A DNA stretch of 64,000 nucleotides from Aequorivita lipolytica (GTDB taxonomy: Bacteria; Bacteroidota; Bacteroidia; Flavobacteriales; Flavobacteriaceae), in NCBI RefSeq assembly GCF_007997135.1, contig NZ_VORU01000008.1:94990-158989 (forward strand), read 5' to 3'. The notes under the pieces were generated by a model that saw only the letters and a list, made by a program, of their open reading frames with translations, did not search any database and was not told the DNA's origin. Made by a program: the position numbers and the translations under genes. Position 1 is the stretch's first letter. Each line of letters begins with the position of its first letter. Shown here piece after piece: positions 34,327 through 43,482 of this stretch.

Positions 34327-35184
34327 TTATTTTCCAGTTTCAAGATTTTTCATTTCCTTCTCAATCATATCGTAGAATTGATCAATTTTTGGAAGAACCA
34401 AGATACGTGTACGTCTGTTGGTAGCTCTGTTTTCAGAAGTAGTGTTAGGAACCAAAGGTACGTAATCTGCACGACCAGCTGCAACTAAACGCGATGGTGC
34501 TACACCAAGTTTTTGTAGCTCACGCACGATAGCGGTAGCTCTTTTTACACTAAGATCCCAATTGTCAACTAACAGACCATTACTGTAAGGCACATTATCT
34601 GTATGTCCTTCAACCATCGCTTCAAATTCTGGTTTTCCGTTGATTACTTTAGCAACTTTACCTAAAATTTCGGTAGCTCTTCCAGAAATTTGGTAGCTTC
34701 CGCTTTTGAAAATTACCTTGTCTGAAAGTGAAATATAAACCACACCTTTTTCTACATCTATCTCAATGTCTGGATCGTTGATTCCAACTTCTCTTTTAAG
34801 ACTGGTAACAAGAGCAAGTGTAACACTGTCCTTTTTTGTTAGTGCATCTTGCAAACGGGTAATTTTAAGATCTTTTTCTTTTAAGCTTTCCAATGACTTC
34901 TCAAGGTTTGTAGCACCTTTAGAAGTTAACATAGTAAGGTCTTTTGAACTCTGAATAAGGTCTGAATTTGTCTTTTTCATATCAGCCAAGCGCTCTTCAA
35001 GCTCTTTTGCCCGTGCTGTAGAGGCTGCTCTTTCTGTAAGACATTCGTTAAGTTTAACGGTTGCCGTGTTCAGCAAATCTTGGGTATTTTTTTGTTTGGC
35101 CTCAAGCTCAGCATATTTCTTGCTCGATACACAAGAAGTAAACGCCAAACTGGTGCATACTGCTAAAATCAATAATTTCTTCAT
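34327..35184 (-). CDS. OmpA-family peptidoglycan-binding lipoprotein
   Basis: A 285-residue lipoprotein (lipobox AFTSC, Cys about 18). Residues about 22-125 form a coiled coil rich in Lys/Glu/Leu; the C-terminal OmpA domain (about 150-270) contains EGHTDNVPYSNG and the Arg-rich NRATNRRTRI motif that hold diaminopimelate in peptidoglycan. It likely links the outer membrane to the cell wall. It has a single-gene layout with its own strong terminator. Confidence 0.94.
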   Translation of the reverse strand: MKKLLILAVCTSLAFTSCVSSKKYAELEAKQKNTQDLLNTATVKLNECLTERAASTARAKELEERLADMKKTNSDLIQSSKDLTMLTSKGATNLEKSLESLKEKDLKITRLQDALTKKDSVTLALVTSLKREVGINDPDIEIDVEKGVVYISLSDKVIFKSGSYQISGRATEILGKVAKVINGKPEFEAMVEGHTDNVPYSNGLLVDNWDLSVKRATAIVRELQKLGVAPSRLVAAGRADYVPLVPNTTSENRATNRRTRILVLPKIDQFYDMIEKEMKNLETGK

Positions 35185-35289
35185 AATTTGTTAGTGTTAT
35201 ATTAGATTGTTTATTCAAAAATTCTGAACCAAAATTATTAAAATAGCTTCCAGTCAAGAAACGATTAACAATACTTTAAGTAAAATAAA

Positions 35290-36282
35290 CTAAAGTTCGT
35301 TAAAAACTTTTTTATTCTTTATAAAATACTGAAATACAATAGATTTGACGGAAAAATATTTTAATTCTGAAGCGTGAATTCTCCTTTTTTGAAGAAATTT
35401 AGGAATGAATCCATAAAAACTGAAGTGTGCTTTTATTACCGCGAGGAAATGCTGCGGTTTTCCCTGCACCAAAAATTGAAAAGCTGCAATTCCGTCCAAA
35501 AGCATTCGCATCAAAATTGAAGTGAAAGCTTGGGTTCCGTTCGCATTTTTGAGTAGGTTTAAAAGAGAGTTTCTAAAATTATAGAATGTCTTTTGTGGGT
35601 TTAAGACAGCTAGAGTAGCGCCACCAACATGATACACCTTTGAATTACCAACATAAAGTATTTTTCCACCTTTGGATTGCAGTCGCCAGCAAAGATCAAT
35701 TTCCTCTTGGTGCGCAAAGTAGTCTTCATCAAACCCGCCAGCTTGCCAAAAAGCTCCGGCTTTTACAAAAAGGCATGCCCCGGAAGCCCAAAATATTTCA
35801 GAAATATCGTTGTACTGACCTTCGTCTTTTTCCAAAGTATTGAAAATCCGTCCGCGGCAATAGGGATAACCGTATTCATCAATAAATCCGCCCGCGGCGC
35901 CAGCATATTCAAAATATCCCTTGTTTTTATAATCTAGGATTTTTGGTTGTGCGGCAACTACGGAAACATCTTTTTCAAATTCTGAAATTACAGGTTGCAA
36001 CCAATCTTCGGTTACTTCAACATCGCTGTTGAGCAACACAAAAATTTTTTCGGAAAGATTTTTTAAAGCGTCGTTATAACCCTTTGCATAACCACCGTTC
36101 ACTTTGTTTTGAATAACTTTTACTGAAGGAAAAAATTCTGTAACAAATGAAACTGAACTATCTGTGGAAGCATTATCTGCAAGATAGATATTGGCTTGAT
36201 TGGAAAATTTGACTACCGATGGTAGGAATTTTTCCAACAAATCTTTTCCATTCCAATTTAGAATTACTACGGCTGCTTTCAC
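35290..36282 (-). CDS. family 2 glycosyltransferase
   Basis: A 330-residue GT-A glycosyltransferase. 'VVILNWNGKDLLEKFLPSVV' starts the nucleotide-sugar-binding fold; LLNSDVEVTEDWL carries the DxD-like motif; 'WASGACLFVKAGAFWQAGGFDEDYFAHQEEIDLCWRL' (conserved Gly, Asp and Glu residues) marks the acceptor site. The C-terminal part has a hydrophobic segment (IAAFQFLVQ) that may associate with the membrane. Sugar and acceptor unknown; O-antigen-type polysaccharide assembly is likely. Confidence 0.9.
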   Translation of the reverse strand: MKAAVVILNWNGKDLLEKFLPSVVKFSNQANIYLADNASTDSSVSFVTEFFPSVKVIQNKVNGGYAKGYNDALKNLSEKIFVLLNSDVEVTEDWLQPVISEFEKDVSVVAAQPKILDYKNKGYFEYAGAAGGFIDEYGYPYCRGRIFNTLEKDEGQYNDISEIFWASGACLFVKAGAFWQAGGFDEDYFAHQEEIDLCWRLQSKGGKILYVGNSKVYHVGGATLAVLNPQKTFYNFRNSLLNLLKNANGTQAFTSILMRMLLDGIAAFQFLVQGKPQHFLAVIKAHFSFYGFIPKFLQKRRIHASELKYFSVKSIVFQYFIKNKKVFNEL

Positions 36283-36416
36283 GGGTGTAAATTTAGTTAA
36301 AAAGTATCCAGTGGCAGTGGCAGTTTAAATTTTTTGGGATTCGTTAATTCTGGGATTCGTGATTTGTATATTTTCAATTCAAAAATTTTACGCTACTAAT
36401 TAACTAATTAACTAAG

Positions 36417-36869
36417 TCACGAATCACGAACTGGAATGTCTTTCAGAAAAATATAACATTCATTTTCAAAATCCATTTGGCAATAATAATGCTCCAAACC
36501 GTTACTAACCATTAAATATTCTGCTTCCAAAGCAAGATTATATCTCGCAATTTGATCAAAAGTAAGTTGTGTGATTGGAACGGACGGTGCTTTACATTCC
36601 ACAATCAAAAAAATGCTGCCATCATTGTTGAAAACCACCACGTCATATCGTTTTACGGTGTTGTTCAGTTTTAGTTGCTTTTCAACGTTAATAAGGCTTT
36701 TGGGATAGTTTTTTTCTTTCAGAAGAAATTGAACAACGTGCAACCGAACCCATTCTTCGGGCGTAAGCACCACGAATTTTTTTCTTATATCATCAAAAAC
36801 CAACGTTTTATTTTCATTACTTTTGAAGCGAAACGAATATTCAGGAAAGTTTAGTTTTTGCATCTGCAA
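36417..36869 (-). CDS. HsdR N-terminal-like nuclease domain protein
   Basis: A 150-residue stand-alone protein of the type I restriction HsdR_N_2 family. 'FVVLTPEEWVRLHVVQFLL' begins the domain and 'KRYDVVVFNNDGSIFLIVECK' contains the D...ExK signature of a PD-(D/E)xK nuclease fold. No HsdM, HsdS or helicase is nearby, so it is not part of a restriction system here. Neighbouring holA suggests a housekeeping DNA role. Its last three codons and stop come from a CGAATCA-type repeat word. Confidence 0.86.
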   Translation of the reverse strand: MQMQKLNFPEYSFRFKSNENKTLVFDDIRKKFVVLTPEEWVRLHVVQFLLKEKNYPKSLINVEKQLKLNNTVKRYDVVVFNNDGSIFLIVECKAPSVPITQLTFDQIARYNLALEAEYLMVSNGLEHYYCQMDFENECYIFLKDIPVRDS

Positions 36870-36949
36870 ATATTCAAAATTTAAAGTTCAAAATTCAAAA
36901 ATTAGGCCTTACAATCTAAAATCTACAATCGTTAATCGAAAATCGTCCA

Positions 36950-37954
36950 ATGCCGCTCGACAAAGTAAAATCCATCATCAACGATATTAAAAACGGAAAC
37001 ACAAAACCCATCTATTTTTTGATGGGAGAGGAGCCGTATTATATTGATGGCATTTCAAAATATATTGAAGAAAACGTACTTTCCGAAGAAGAAAAAGGTT
37101 TCAACCAAATGGTTCTTTATGGGCGCGATGTTACGGTGGAAGATATAATCAGCAACGCCAAACGCTACCCAATGATGGCGGAAAAACAAGTGGTGATTGT
37201 AAAAGAAGCACAGGACCTTTCGCGCACTATTGAAAATTTGCTTAGTTATGCCGAAAACCCACAGCCCACAACAATTTTGGTACTTTGCTATAAATATAAA
37301 ACCTTAGATAAACGAAAGAAGCTTGCCAAAACTGTGGCCAAAACGGGCGAACTTTTTGAGAGTAAAAAGCTTTACGAAAACCAGGTTCCAGATTGGATAA
37401 AACGTGTTTTGGCGGGAAAAGGTTACACAATCACTCCAAAAGCCGCACAAATGTTGGTCGAATTTCTTGGGAATGATTTAAGCAAAGTAAATAATGAGCT
37501 CGAAAAGCTCCAACTTATTTTAAAACCAGGTGAACAAATCACACCGCAAATTATTGAGGAAAATATAGGTATTAGTAAGGATTTTAACAATTTTGAATTA
37601 CAGAATGCCATTGGTGAAAAGGATATTAAAAAAGCGTTTGCAATCATTCAATATTTTTCTCAGAACCCGAAAAACAATCCGTTGGTGATGACAGTAGCGC
37701 TGCTTTACAGTTTCTTTTCAAAACTGCTGAAATATCACGCACTTTCAAACAAAGGTGATGCAGCAAAAGTTTTGGGTGTAAATCCATATTTTGTAAAAGA
37801 TTATCAAACTGCCGCACGGAATTATCCAATGAAAAAGGTGAGCGCCATTATAGGAGCAATCCGTGAAGTAGATATGAAAAGCAAAGGTGTGGGTGCTGCA
37901 AATCTTCCGCAAGGCGATTTATTGAAGGAATTGTTGGTGAAGATTTTTAATTGA
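36950..37954 (+). CDS. holA: DNA polymerase III subunit delta
   Basis: A 334-residue clamp-loader subunit. The N-terminal 'PIYFLMGEEPYYIDGISKYI' and 'VVIVKEAQDL' segments and the central 'LVEFLGNDLSKVNNELEKL' helix are characteristic. It has the AAA+ fold without a functional Walker A, as expected for delta. It opens the beta clamp during loading. It starts 80 bp from the divergent HsdR_N-like gene. Confidence 0.93.
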   Translation: MPLDKVKSIINDIKNGNTKPIYFLMGEEPYYIDGISKYIEENVLSEEEKGFNQMVLYGRDVTVEDIISNAKRYPMMAEKQVVIVKEAQDLSRTIENLLSYAENPQPTTILVLCYKYKTLDKRKKLAKTVAKTGELFESKKLYENQVPDWIKRVLAGKGYTITPKAAQMLVEFLGNDLSKVNNELEKLQLILKPGEQITPQIIEENIGISKDFNNFELQNAIGEKDIKKAFAIIQYFSQNPKNNPLVMTVALLYSFFSKLLKYHALSNKGDAAKVLGVNPYFVKDYQTAARNYPMKKVSAIIGAIREVDMKSKGVGAANLPQGDLLKELLVKIFN

Positions 37955-37968
37955 ATATTGAACCTGCT

Positions 37969-37982
37969 CGCGATAAATCGCG
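37969..37982. repeat. palindrome CGCGAT-AA-ATCGCG
   Basis: Perfect 6-bp arms around AA, between the convergent holA and DoxX genes. It is GC-rich against an AT-rich background, so it may be a bidirectional terminator stem or a REP-like repeat. Confidence 0.4.
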
Positions 37983-38003
37983 CGCCTACTGCCAACTGAA
38001 AAC

Positions 38004-38381
38004 TTATTTCTTGTCAACAGAATATTTCCCAGCTCCTAAAAGTGCAATCACAACAAAACCAATTAAATAAAGAATAGCCATTTCTTTCGTTCCCAAGGGA
38101 TCGGCTGCGTGAACAATAAACGCTGCAACTGCCATCGTAATAATTACAGGAATAGCTGCTAAGCGAGTTTTAAACCCAATTATTACAAGAATCGGAAATA
38201 ACACTTCACCAAGAACCGCTAAAACTAAAGATGCCGGTTCGCCAATGCCAATGGGGTCTCCAAAAGAAAAATCGCCCGAAATCATTTTTAAAAGTTTTGG
38301 AATTCCGTGGGTCAGCATCATTCCGCTGAAACCTACGCGAAGTAAAAGTAATCCTGAATTATAACTTGTTGAGTTGTTCAT
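38004..38381 (-). CDS. DoxX-family membrane protein
   Basis: A 125-residue protein with four hydrophobic helices. 'LLLRVGFSGMMLTHGIPKL' at the N-terminus is the typical DoxX start, followed by 'SLVLAVLGEVLFPILVIIGF'. The family is broadly distributed in the inner membrane, sometimes linked to redox or thiosulfate metabolism, but no specific role can be assigned. It stands alone on the minus strand. Confidence 0.85.
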   Translation of the reverse strand: MNNSTSYNSGLLLLRVGFSGMMLTHGIPKLLKMISGDFSFGDPIGIGEPASLVLAVLGEVLFPILVIIGFKTRLAAIPVIITMAVAAFIVHAADPLGTKEMAILYLIGFVVIALLGAGKYSVDKK

Positions 38382-38588
38382 AAAGTCTATTTTGAAATTT
38401 TTTAGGATCTAAAAATAGCCAATATTTTTTAATGAAACGTTTAATAACCTTCTGTTTACAATGACGTAAAATCCGAGCTTAAATTCTACACAAAACAACG
38501 TAATCCTTCATTTATTATTAAAGTTGACTTAAAGCAATTGCTAAAATCACAGATTAATTTAGCTGAAATTTTAAAACAATAAATAACA

Positions 38589-41500
38589 ATGAGAAAAATT
38601 ACACTTTTTGCTTTTTTGCTTGTATGTACAATTTCATTTTCACAAATTTCTTTAGAGATTACTGAAATTTTCCCCGGCCAAGCAGGAACAGATTTGACTG
38701 CTGATTGGTTCGAAATAAAAAACAATGGAACTGACGCTTGGGTTTCTGGCGTTGATGGTGATTTGTATTATGATGATGACTCTGCCGATCCAACTACAGC
38801 AGATATTATTCAAGGAATTTCTGAAATTCAGCCCGGAGGTTTTGCAATTGTGATGATTGGCGATGCAAATGATGCTACAACATTTACAGCTATTTGGAGC
38901 CAGGTAATTGATTTAACAGACGTTCAAATTGGTTTTACCGATGGCGCAGGCCTTGGTGCTGGCGGCGATGCTGTAACATTGTGGGAAGGTGATCCGTTAA
39001 CCACTTCCCCAATAGATTCAGCTTCCTATCCTGATACATCATTAAATGATGGTCAATCTTATGATGTTGAACTTGTTGCTTTCAGTATTGTTGGCAATGC
39101 AAATGGCGCCGTGGAAACAATTGATTTGGGTGGAACAAATTCTGATGTTCCTAATATTGGTTCGCCAGGTAATGGTCCAGCGATAGCAGGTTCCTCTGAA
39201 CTTATTATTACTGAAATTTTCCCCGGTCAAGCTGGAACTGATTTAACTGCAGATTGGTTTGAAATAAAAAACAATGGAACTAATGCTTGGGTTTCTGGCG
39301 TTGATGGTGATTTGTATTATGATGATGACTCTGCCGATCCAACAACTGCAGATATTATTCAAGGAATTTCTGAAATTCAACCAGATGGTTTTGCAATCGT
39401 GATAATTGGCGATGCAAACGATGCTTCAACTTTTGCAGCTATTTGGAGCCAAGTGATTAATTTAACAGACGTTCAAATTGGTTTTACCGATGGCGCAGGC
39501 CTTGGTGCTGGCGGCGATGCTGTAACATTGTGGGAAGGTGATCCGTTAACCACTTCCCCAATAGATTCAGCTTCCTATCCTGATACATCATTAAATGATG
39601 GTCAATCTTATGATGTTGAACTTGCTGCTTTCAGTGTTGTGGGTAATGCAAATGGAGCCGTGGAAACAATTGATTTGGGTGGAACAAATTCTGATGTTCC
39701 TAATATTGGTTCTCCTGGAAATGGCGCTGTTGTTTCAATAGTTAGTGTTCAATTTGAAGCTCCGTATGTTTCCGTTTCTGAAGATGGTACTTCTGTAACA
39801 ATAAACGTTATAGTTTCTCAAGCACCAACGGTTGATGGAACAGTTGATGTAAGTTTAATTGCAGGAGGCACCGCTGCTGAAGGAACAGATTTTACATTTG
39901 CTATTGCACAAACGTTAACTTTTATAGCAGGAAGCACAGCTTCGCAGACCATAACTATTCCAATTATTAACAATACCGATGATGGAAGCGACTTGTTTTT
40001 TGTGCTTTCACTTACTAACGAAGCTGGTTTGGTTATTGGAACAACTGATATATTTTCAGTATATATTCTTGATGATGATACAATAGTGCCCGTAGGTGAT
40101 GCTACTGAACTTGATGTGAATTACCTTGCAAGCTACTTGGTAGATGCCAATGGAACTGCCGAAATCACTGCTTATGATCCTGCTACACAACGTCTGTTTG
40201 TAACTAATGTGGGAGCTATTGAAGTATTGGATTTTTCAGATCCTGAAAACATTACCCCTTTAGCTACAATAGATATAGCTTCTTTCGGCAGTTCTGTGCA
40301 AAGTGTAGCCGTAAGCAATGGAATTGTTGCTGCAGCCATTGCCGCCACTAACCCACTTGACAATGGTTTTGTGGTTCTTGCCGATACCGATGGAAACAAC
40401 CCAACCATCTTGGAAGTTGGTTCTTTACCAGATATGCTTACTTTTTCACCTGACGGCACCAAACTTTTGGTTGCCAATGAAGGTCAACCAAGTGATGATT
40501 ATACAATTGATCCTGAAGGTTCTGTTTCGGTAATAGACGTTTCTGCTGGTTTGGGAAATATTTCGCAGGCAGATGTAACTACTTTGAATTTTAACGCTTT
40601 CGATTCGCAGCAAGCGGTTTTGGTAGCAGCCGGAGTTAGAGTTTTTGGCCCAGGCGCAACTGTTTCACAGGATATGGAGCCAGAATACATTGCAGTTTCC
40701 GATGATTCACAAATGGCTTATGTAACCCTTCAAGAGAACAATGCTTATGCAATTGTTGATCTTTCCACTTTGGAAATCACAGATATTATTTCCTTCGGAA
40801 AAAAAGACCACAGTTTGCCACAGAATTCATTGGATACTTCAGATGAAACCGACTTTATTTTCAATGCTTCTTGGCCAATAAAAGGTCTGTATATGCCAGA
40901 TGCTGTTTCCTTTTATTCTGTAAACGGAACAGGTTATATCGCAATTGCGAATGAAGGCGATGCACGCGATTATTCCGGCTATGCTGAAGAAAGAAAACTA
41001 GATGATGCGGATTATATTTTAGATCCAGCAGTATTTTCAGATATTGATATTTTGAAATTGGAAACCAATCTTGGTGATATAAACGTTACTGCTGCTTCCG
41101 GTGATGCTGATGGCGACGGATTTTACGAAGAAATCCACGTTTTTGGGTGTCGTTCATTCAGTATTTTTGAAGCCGAAACTGGAAACTTGGTTTACGATAG
41201 CGGAAACGATTTTGAAGTAATTACTGCAGCAGATCCTAGTTTAGGAGGCATTTTCAATGCGAGCAACAGTAACAACAACTTCAAAAACCGAAGCGATAAC
41301 AAAGGCCCAGAGCCGGAAGGGATTATTGTAAAACAAATTGGCGACCAAGCTTATGCCTTTATTTTGTTGGAACGTATTGGCGGAATGATGGTTTATAATG
41401 TTACGGATCCTGCAAACCCAGTATATCTTCAGTATGTAAACAGTAGAGGTACCGTTCCTGGGAATCCTGAAAGTGGCGATTTGGGCCCAGAAGGTGTTGC

Positions 41501-41834
41501 ATTTGTTGAAGCTGATGATAGTCCAACTGGAAAAGCATTGGTTATTCTTTCAAATGAAGTGAGTGCTACTTTAAGCATTTATTCTTTGGATAATGTAGTG
41601 CTTTCTGTAAACGATAACGAATTGGCTTCAAATGATAGTTTCAAAGTATATCCAAACCCTGCAGAAGGTAGAATATTCTTCAGCAAACCAGATTCATACG
41701 TTGTGTTCGATATGCTTGGTCGATTGGTTATTTCAGAAAAAGAGACCGCTTCAATAAATGTTTCTAACTTAATTGCAGGAACTTATATCGTTAAAAATTC
41801 AAAAGGAATCTCTCAAAAGTTGATTGTTAAGTAA
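38589..41834 (+). CDS. large T9SS-exported protein: two lamin-tail-like repeats, Calx-beta, beta-propeller
   Basis: A 1081-residue protein with a signal peptide (about 1-18, ISFSQ). Two near-identical 183-residue lamin-tail-like units follow (about 22-390, each with ADWFEIKNNGT), then a Calx-beta domain (about 395-495). A 'choice-of-anchor I' type propeller follows (about 505-1000; FSPDGTKLLVANEGQP, GPEPEGIIV). A type A T9SS sorting domain ends the protein (VYPNPAEGRIFFS, VKNSKGISQKLIVK). It is probably surface-exposed or secreted. No catalytic residues can be assigned; related propellers can resemble phytases or phosphatases. Confidence 0.88.
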   Translation: MRKITLFAFLLVCTISFSQISLEITEIFPGQAGTDLTADWFEIKNNGTDAWVSGVDGDLYYDDDSADPTTADIIQGISEIQPGGFAIVMIGDANDATTFTAIWSQVIDLTDVQIGFTDGAGLGAGGDAVTLWEGDPLTTSPIDSASYPDTSLNDGQSYDVELVAFSIVGNANGAVETIDLGGTNSDVPNIGSPGNGPAIAGSSELIITEIFPGQAGTDLTADWFEIKNNGTNAWVSGVDGDLYYDDDSADPTTADIIQGISEIQPDGFAIVIIGDANDASTFAAIWSQVINLTDVQIGFTDGAGLGAGGDAVTLWEGDPLTTSPIDSASYPDTSLNDGQSYDVELAAFSVVGNANGAVETIDLGGTNSDVPNIGSPGNGAVVSIVSVQFEAPYVSVSEDGTSVTINVIVSQAPTVDGTVDVSLIAGGTAAEGTDFTFAIAQTLTFIAGSTASQTITIPIINNTDDGSDLFFVLSLTNEAGLVIGTTDIFSVYILDDDTIVPVGDATELDVNYLASYLVDANGTAEITAYDPATQRLFVTNVGAIEVLDFSDPENITPLATIDIASFGSSVQSVAVSNGIVAAAIAATNPLDNGFVVLADTDGNNPTILEVGSLPDMLTFSPDGTKLLVANEGQPSDDYTIDPEGSVSVIDVSAGLGNISQADVTTLNFNAFDSQQAVLVAAGVRVFGPGATVSQDMEPEYIAVSDDSQMAYVTLQENNAYAIVDLSTLEITDIISFGKKDHSLPQNSLDTSDETDFIFNASWPIKGLYMPDAVSFYSVNGTGYIAIANEGDARDYSGYAEERKLDDADYILDPAVFSDIDILKLETNLGDINVTAASGDADGDGFYEEIHVFGCRSFSIFEAETGNLVYDSGNDFEVITAADPSLGGIFNASNSNNNFKNRSDNKGPEPEGIIVKQIGDQAYAFILLERIGGMMVYNVTDPANPVYLQYVNSRGTVPGNPESGDLGPEGVAFVEADDSPTGKALVILSNEVSATLSIYSLDNVVLSVNDNELASNDSFKVYPNPAEGRIFFSKPDSYVVFDMLGRLVISEKETASINVSNLIAGTYIVKNSKGISQKLIVK
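38658..39755 (+). repeat. 549-bp in-frame tandem duplication
   Basis: Two units, 38658-39206 and 39207-39755, each encode the same 183-residue domain. A central stretch of at least 160 bp (from about 38918 and 39467) is identical in both, whereas the flanks differ at scattered positions. That pattern points to recent gene conversion inside an older duplication. Confidence 0.85.
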
Positions 41835-41870
41835 TTGTTTATTTTTTAAATTGTTGAATTGTTAAGCTAG

Positions 41871-41900
41871 AAAACCGCTTCTTTAATTAGAAGCGGTTTT
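41871..41900 (+). terminator. terminator of the large T9SS gene
   Basis: Perfect 12-bp arms AAAACCGCTTCT (41871-41882) and AGAAGCGGTTTT (41889-41900) with a 6-bp loop, followed by T-rich DNA, 36 bp after the stop codon. Confidence 0.9.
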
Positions 41901-41941
41901 TATTTTTAAAGCGTATTTTTGTCCTTTCAAATAAATATTTA

Positions 41942-42883
41942 ATGACAAAAATTAAAGCTTGGATTGCTGCGGCCAGATTGCGAACGCTACCGCTCTCGGT
42001 TTCTGGGATAATTATTGGGGCTTCCTTGGGAAATGCAGCGCGTTATCCATCAACTTTTGAAAATTTTGTAGGCGGCGGTATTTCAGTGCCCTTTTGGAAA
42101 TCCAGTATTTTTTGGCTTGCAATATTGGTAACAATTGGTTTTCAGGTTTTGTCCAATTTCGCAAATGATTATGGCGATGGCGTCCGTGGGACCGATGCCA
42201 AAAGAGAAGGCGAAAAACGAATGGTAGGTTCGGGGATTATTTCACCCAAACAGATGAAGGTTGGGATGATTATTACTGGAGTTATTACTTTCTTTTTGGC
42301 CACGATTTTGATTTTTATGGCTTTTAGGAATGAAAACTTCATTATTTCCTTTTTGTTTTTCAATCTTACGATTGTATCGCTAATCGCTGCTGTAAAATAT
42401 ACTGTGGGTAAAAAGGCTTATGGCTATTCCGGTTTGGGTGATGTTTTTGTGTTTCTGTTTTTTGGATTACTGAGCGTTTTGGGAAGCTATTATTTATTCA
42501 CCCATAGCCTTCAATGGCAATTATTGTTGTCCGCAGCGTCAATTGGATTTTTCAGTGCCGCTGTCCTTAACTTGAACAATATGCGCGATATTGAAAACGA
42601 TGCGGCCGTGGAAAAAAACACCTTGGTTGTAAAGTCGGGAATGAAAAAAGCTAAAAAATATCACGCTTTTTTGTTGCTCTTCGGAATGCTTTGCGCGATA
42701 ATTTACACAGTTATAAATTATCGGGAACCAATGCAATTTCTATACTTAATTGCTTTTATTCCTTTCCTTTTAAATATTAAAACCGTTTTTAAAAACAAAT
42801 CACCAATGCTACTTGATGGCGAATTGAAAAAGGTTGCGTTAAGTACTTTTCTGTTTGCGATCTTGTTTAGTATTTTTATGTGA
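41942..42883 (+). CDS. menA: 1,4-dihydroxy-2-naphthoate polyprenyltransferase
   Basis: A 313-residue UbiA-superfamily integral membrane enzyme with eight or nine helices. The first Asp-rich motif region is 'LSNFANDYGDGVRGTDAKRE' and the second is 'NLNNMRDIENDAAVEKNTL'. It joins the polyprenyl chain to DHNA to give demethylmenaquinone. It begins a menaquinone segment that continues with menC and menE, interrupted by a toxin-antitoxin pair directly downstream. Confidence 0.95.
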   Translation: MTKIKAWIAAARLRTLPLSVSGIIIGASLGNAARYPSTFENFVGGGISVPFWKSSIFWLAILVTIGFQVLSNFANDYGDGVRGTDAKREGEKRMVGSGIISPKQMKVGMIITGVITFFLATILIFMAFRNENFIISFLFFNLTIVSLIAAVKYTVGKKAYGYSGLGDVFVFLFFGLLSVLGSYYLFTHSLQWQLLLSAASIGFFSAAVLNLNNMRDIENDAAVEKNTLVVKSGMKKAKKYHAFLLLFGMLCAIIYTVINYREPMQFLYLIAFIPFLLNIKTVFKNKSPMLLDGELKKVALSTFLFAILFSIFM

Positions 42884-42893
42884 TTTATTTTTA

Positions 42894-42924
42894 TTGCAAA
42901 CAAGTACTTTATAGCGTACATTTG
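42894..42924 (+). promoter_or_regulatory. promoter of the yefM-yoeB type pair
   Basis: TTG (42894-42896), 20 bp, TACATTTG (42917-42924): a full Bacteroidota promoter beginning 11 bp after the menA stop. AGTACT and GTACA motifs between the boxes could be the operator, because YefM-type antitoxins bind TGTACA-like sequences. Confidence 0.65.
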
Positions 42925-42942
42925 ACTTTAAAAATTATTTTT

Positions 42943-43203
42943 ATGGAAACAACAAACGCGACCGATTTAAGAAAAAATCTAAAGGAAAAACTCGATAAAG
43001 TTTCTGAAGACAAACAAACTGTAATTATACATCGTTCTGGGCAGGAGGATGTTGTGATGATATCAATTTCGGAGTATAATTCATGGAAAGAAACGCTATA
43101 TCTTCTTTCCAGCAAGGCAAATAGGGAAAATTTGGAAACTTCAATGGAAGAGATGAATACAGGAAAGACAATTGCCGTCAAAACTGAAGACCTTTGGAAA
43201 TAA
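42943..43203 (+). CDS. YefM/Phd-family antitoxin
   Basis: An 86-residue antitoxin. 'ATDLRKNLKEKLDKVSEDKQ' is the Phd/YefM DNA-binding start, and 'VIIHRSGQEDVVMISISEYNS' completes the domain; the C-terminal 'ETSMEEMNTGKTIAVKTEDL' should wrap the toxin. I start at the ATG 42943, 19 bp after the -7 box. It overlaps the toxin by 10 bp, the usual order of a yefM-yoeB module, and neutralises it and represses the operon. Confidence 0.92.
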   Translation: METTNATDLRKNLKEKLDKVSEDKQTVIIHRSGQEDVVMISISEYNSWKETLYLLSSKANRENLETSMEEMNTGKTIAVKTEDLWK

Positions 43204-43457
43204 CCTATACCGAAAGAGCTTTAAAAGAAAGGGATTTTTGGAAAAAATCCGGCGATAAAAAAATTCAAAAGAGAATAACACTTTTGTTGAATGCTATTAT
43301 TGCCGATCCACAGAGTGGAATCGGTAAACCCGAAATCTTGCGGGGAAATCTGAACGGTTTGTGGAGCAGACCCATTGACCAAGAACATAGATTGGTATAT
43401 TTCGTAAATTTAGAAGAAGAAAAAATAACCATTATTTCAATGAGGTTTCATTATTAA
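43194..43457 (+). CDS. YoeB/Txe-family toxin
   Basis: An 87-residue RelE-superfamily endoribonuclease, starting at TTG 43194, which gives the canonical MEITYTERALKE. The C-terminal motif ends in HY (RFHY), and the Arg in EHRLVYF and a Glu in the KPEIL region correspond to the YoeB catalytic triad. YoeB cuts mRNA at the ribosomal A site. The gene is co-translated with the antitoxin by a 10-bp overlap. Confidence 0.9.
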   Translation: MEITYTERALKERDFWKKSGDKKIQKRITLLLNAIIADPQSGIGKPEILRGNLNGLWSRPIDQEHRLVYFVNLEEEKITIISMRFHY

Positions 43458-43482
43458 TGGGAAACCTAAAAACGATTAAAAT

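Noticed and set aside
36417..36869. Type I restriction system
   Set aside because: Only a stand-alone HsdR_N-like domain is present, with no helicase, HsdM or HsdS genes nearby, so it is not a defence system.
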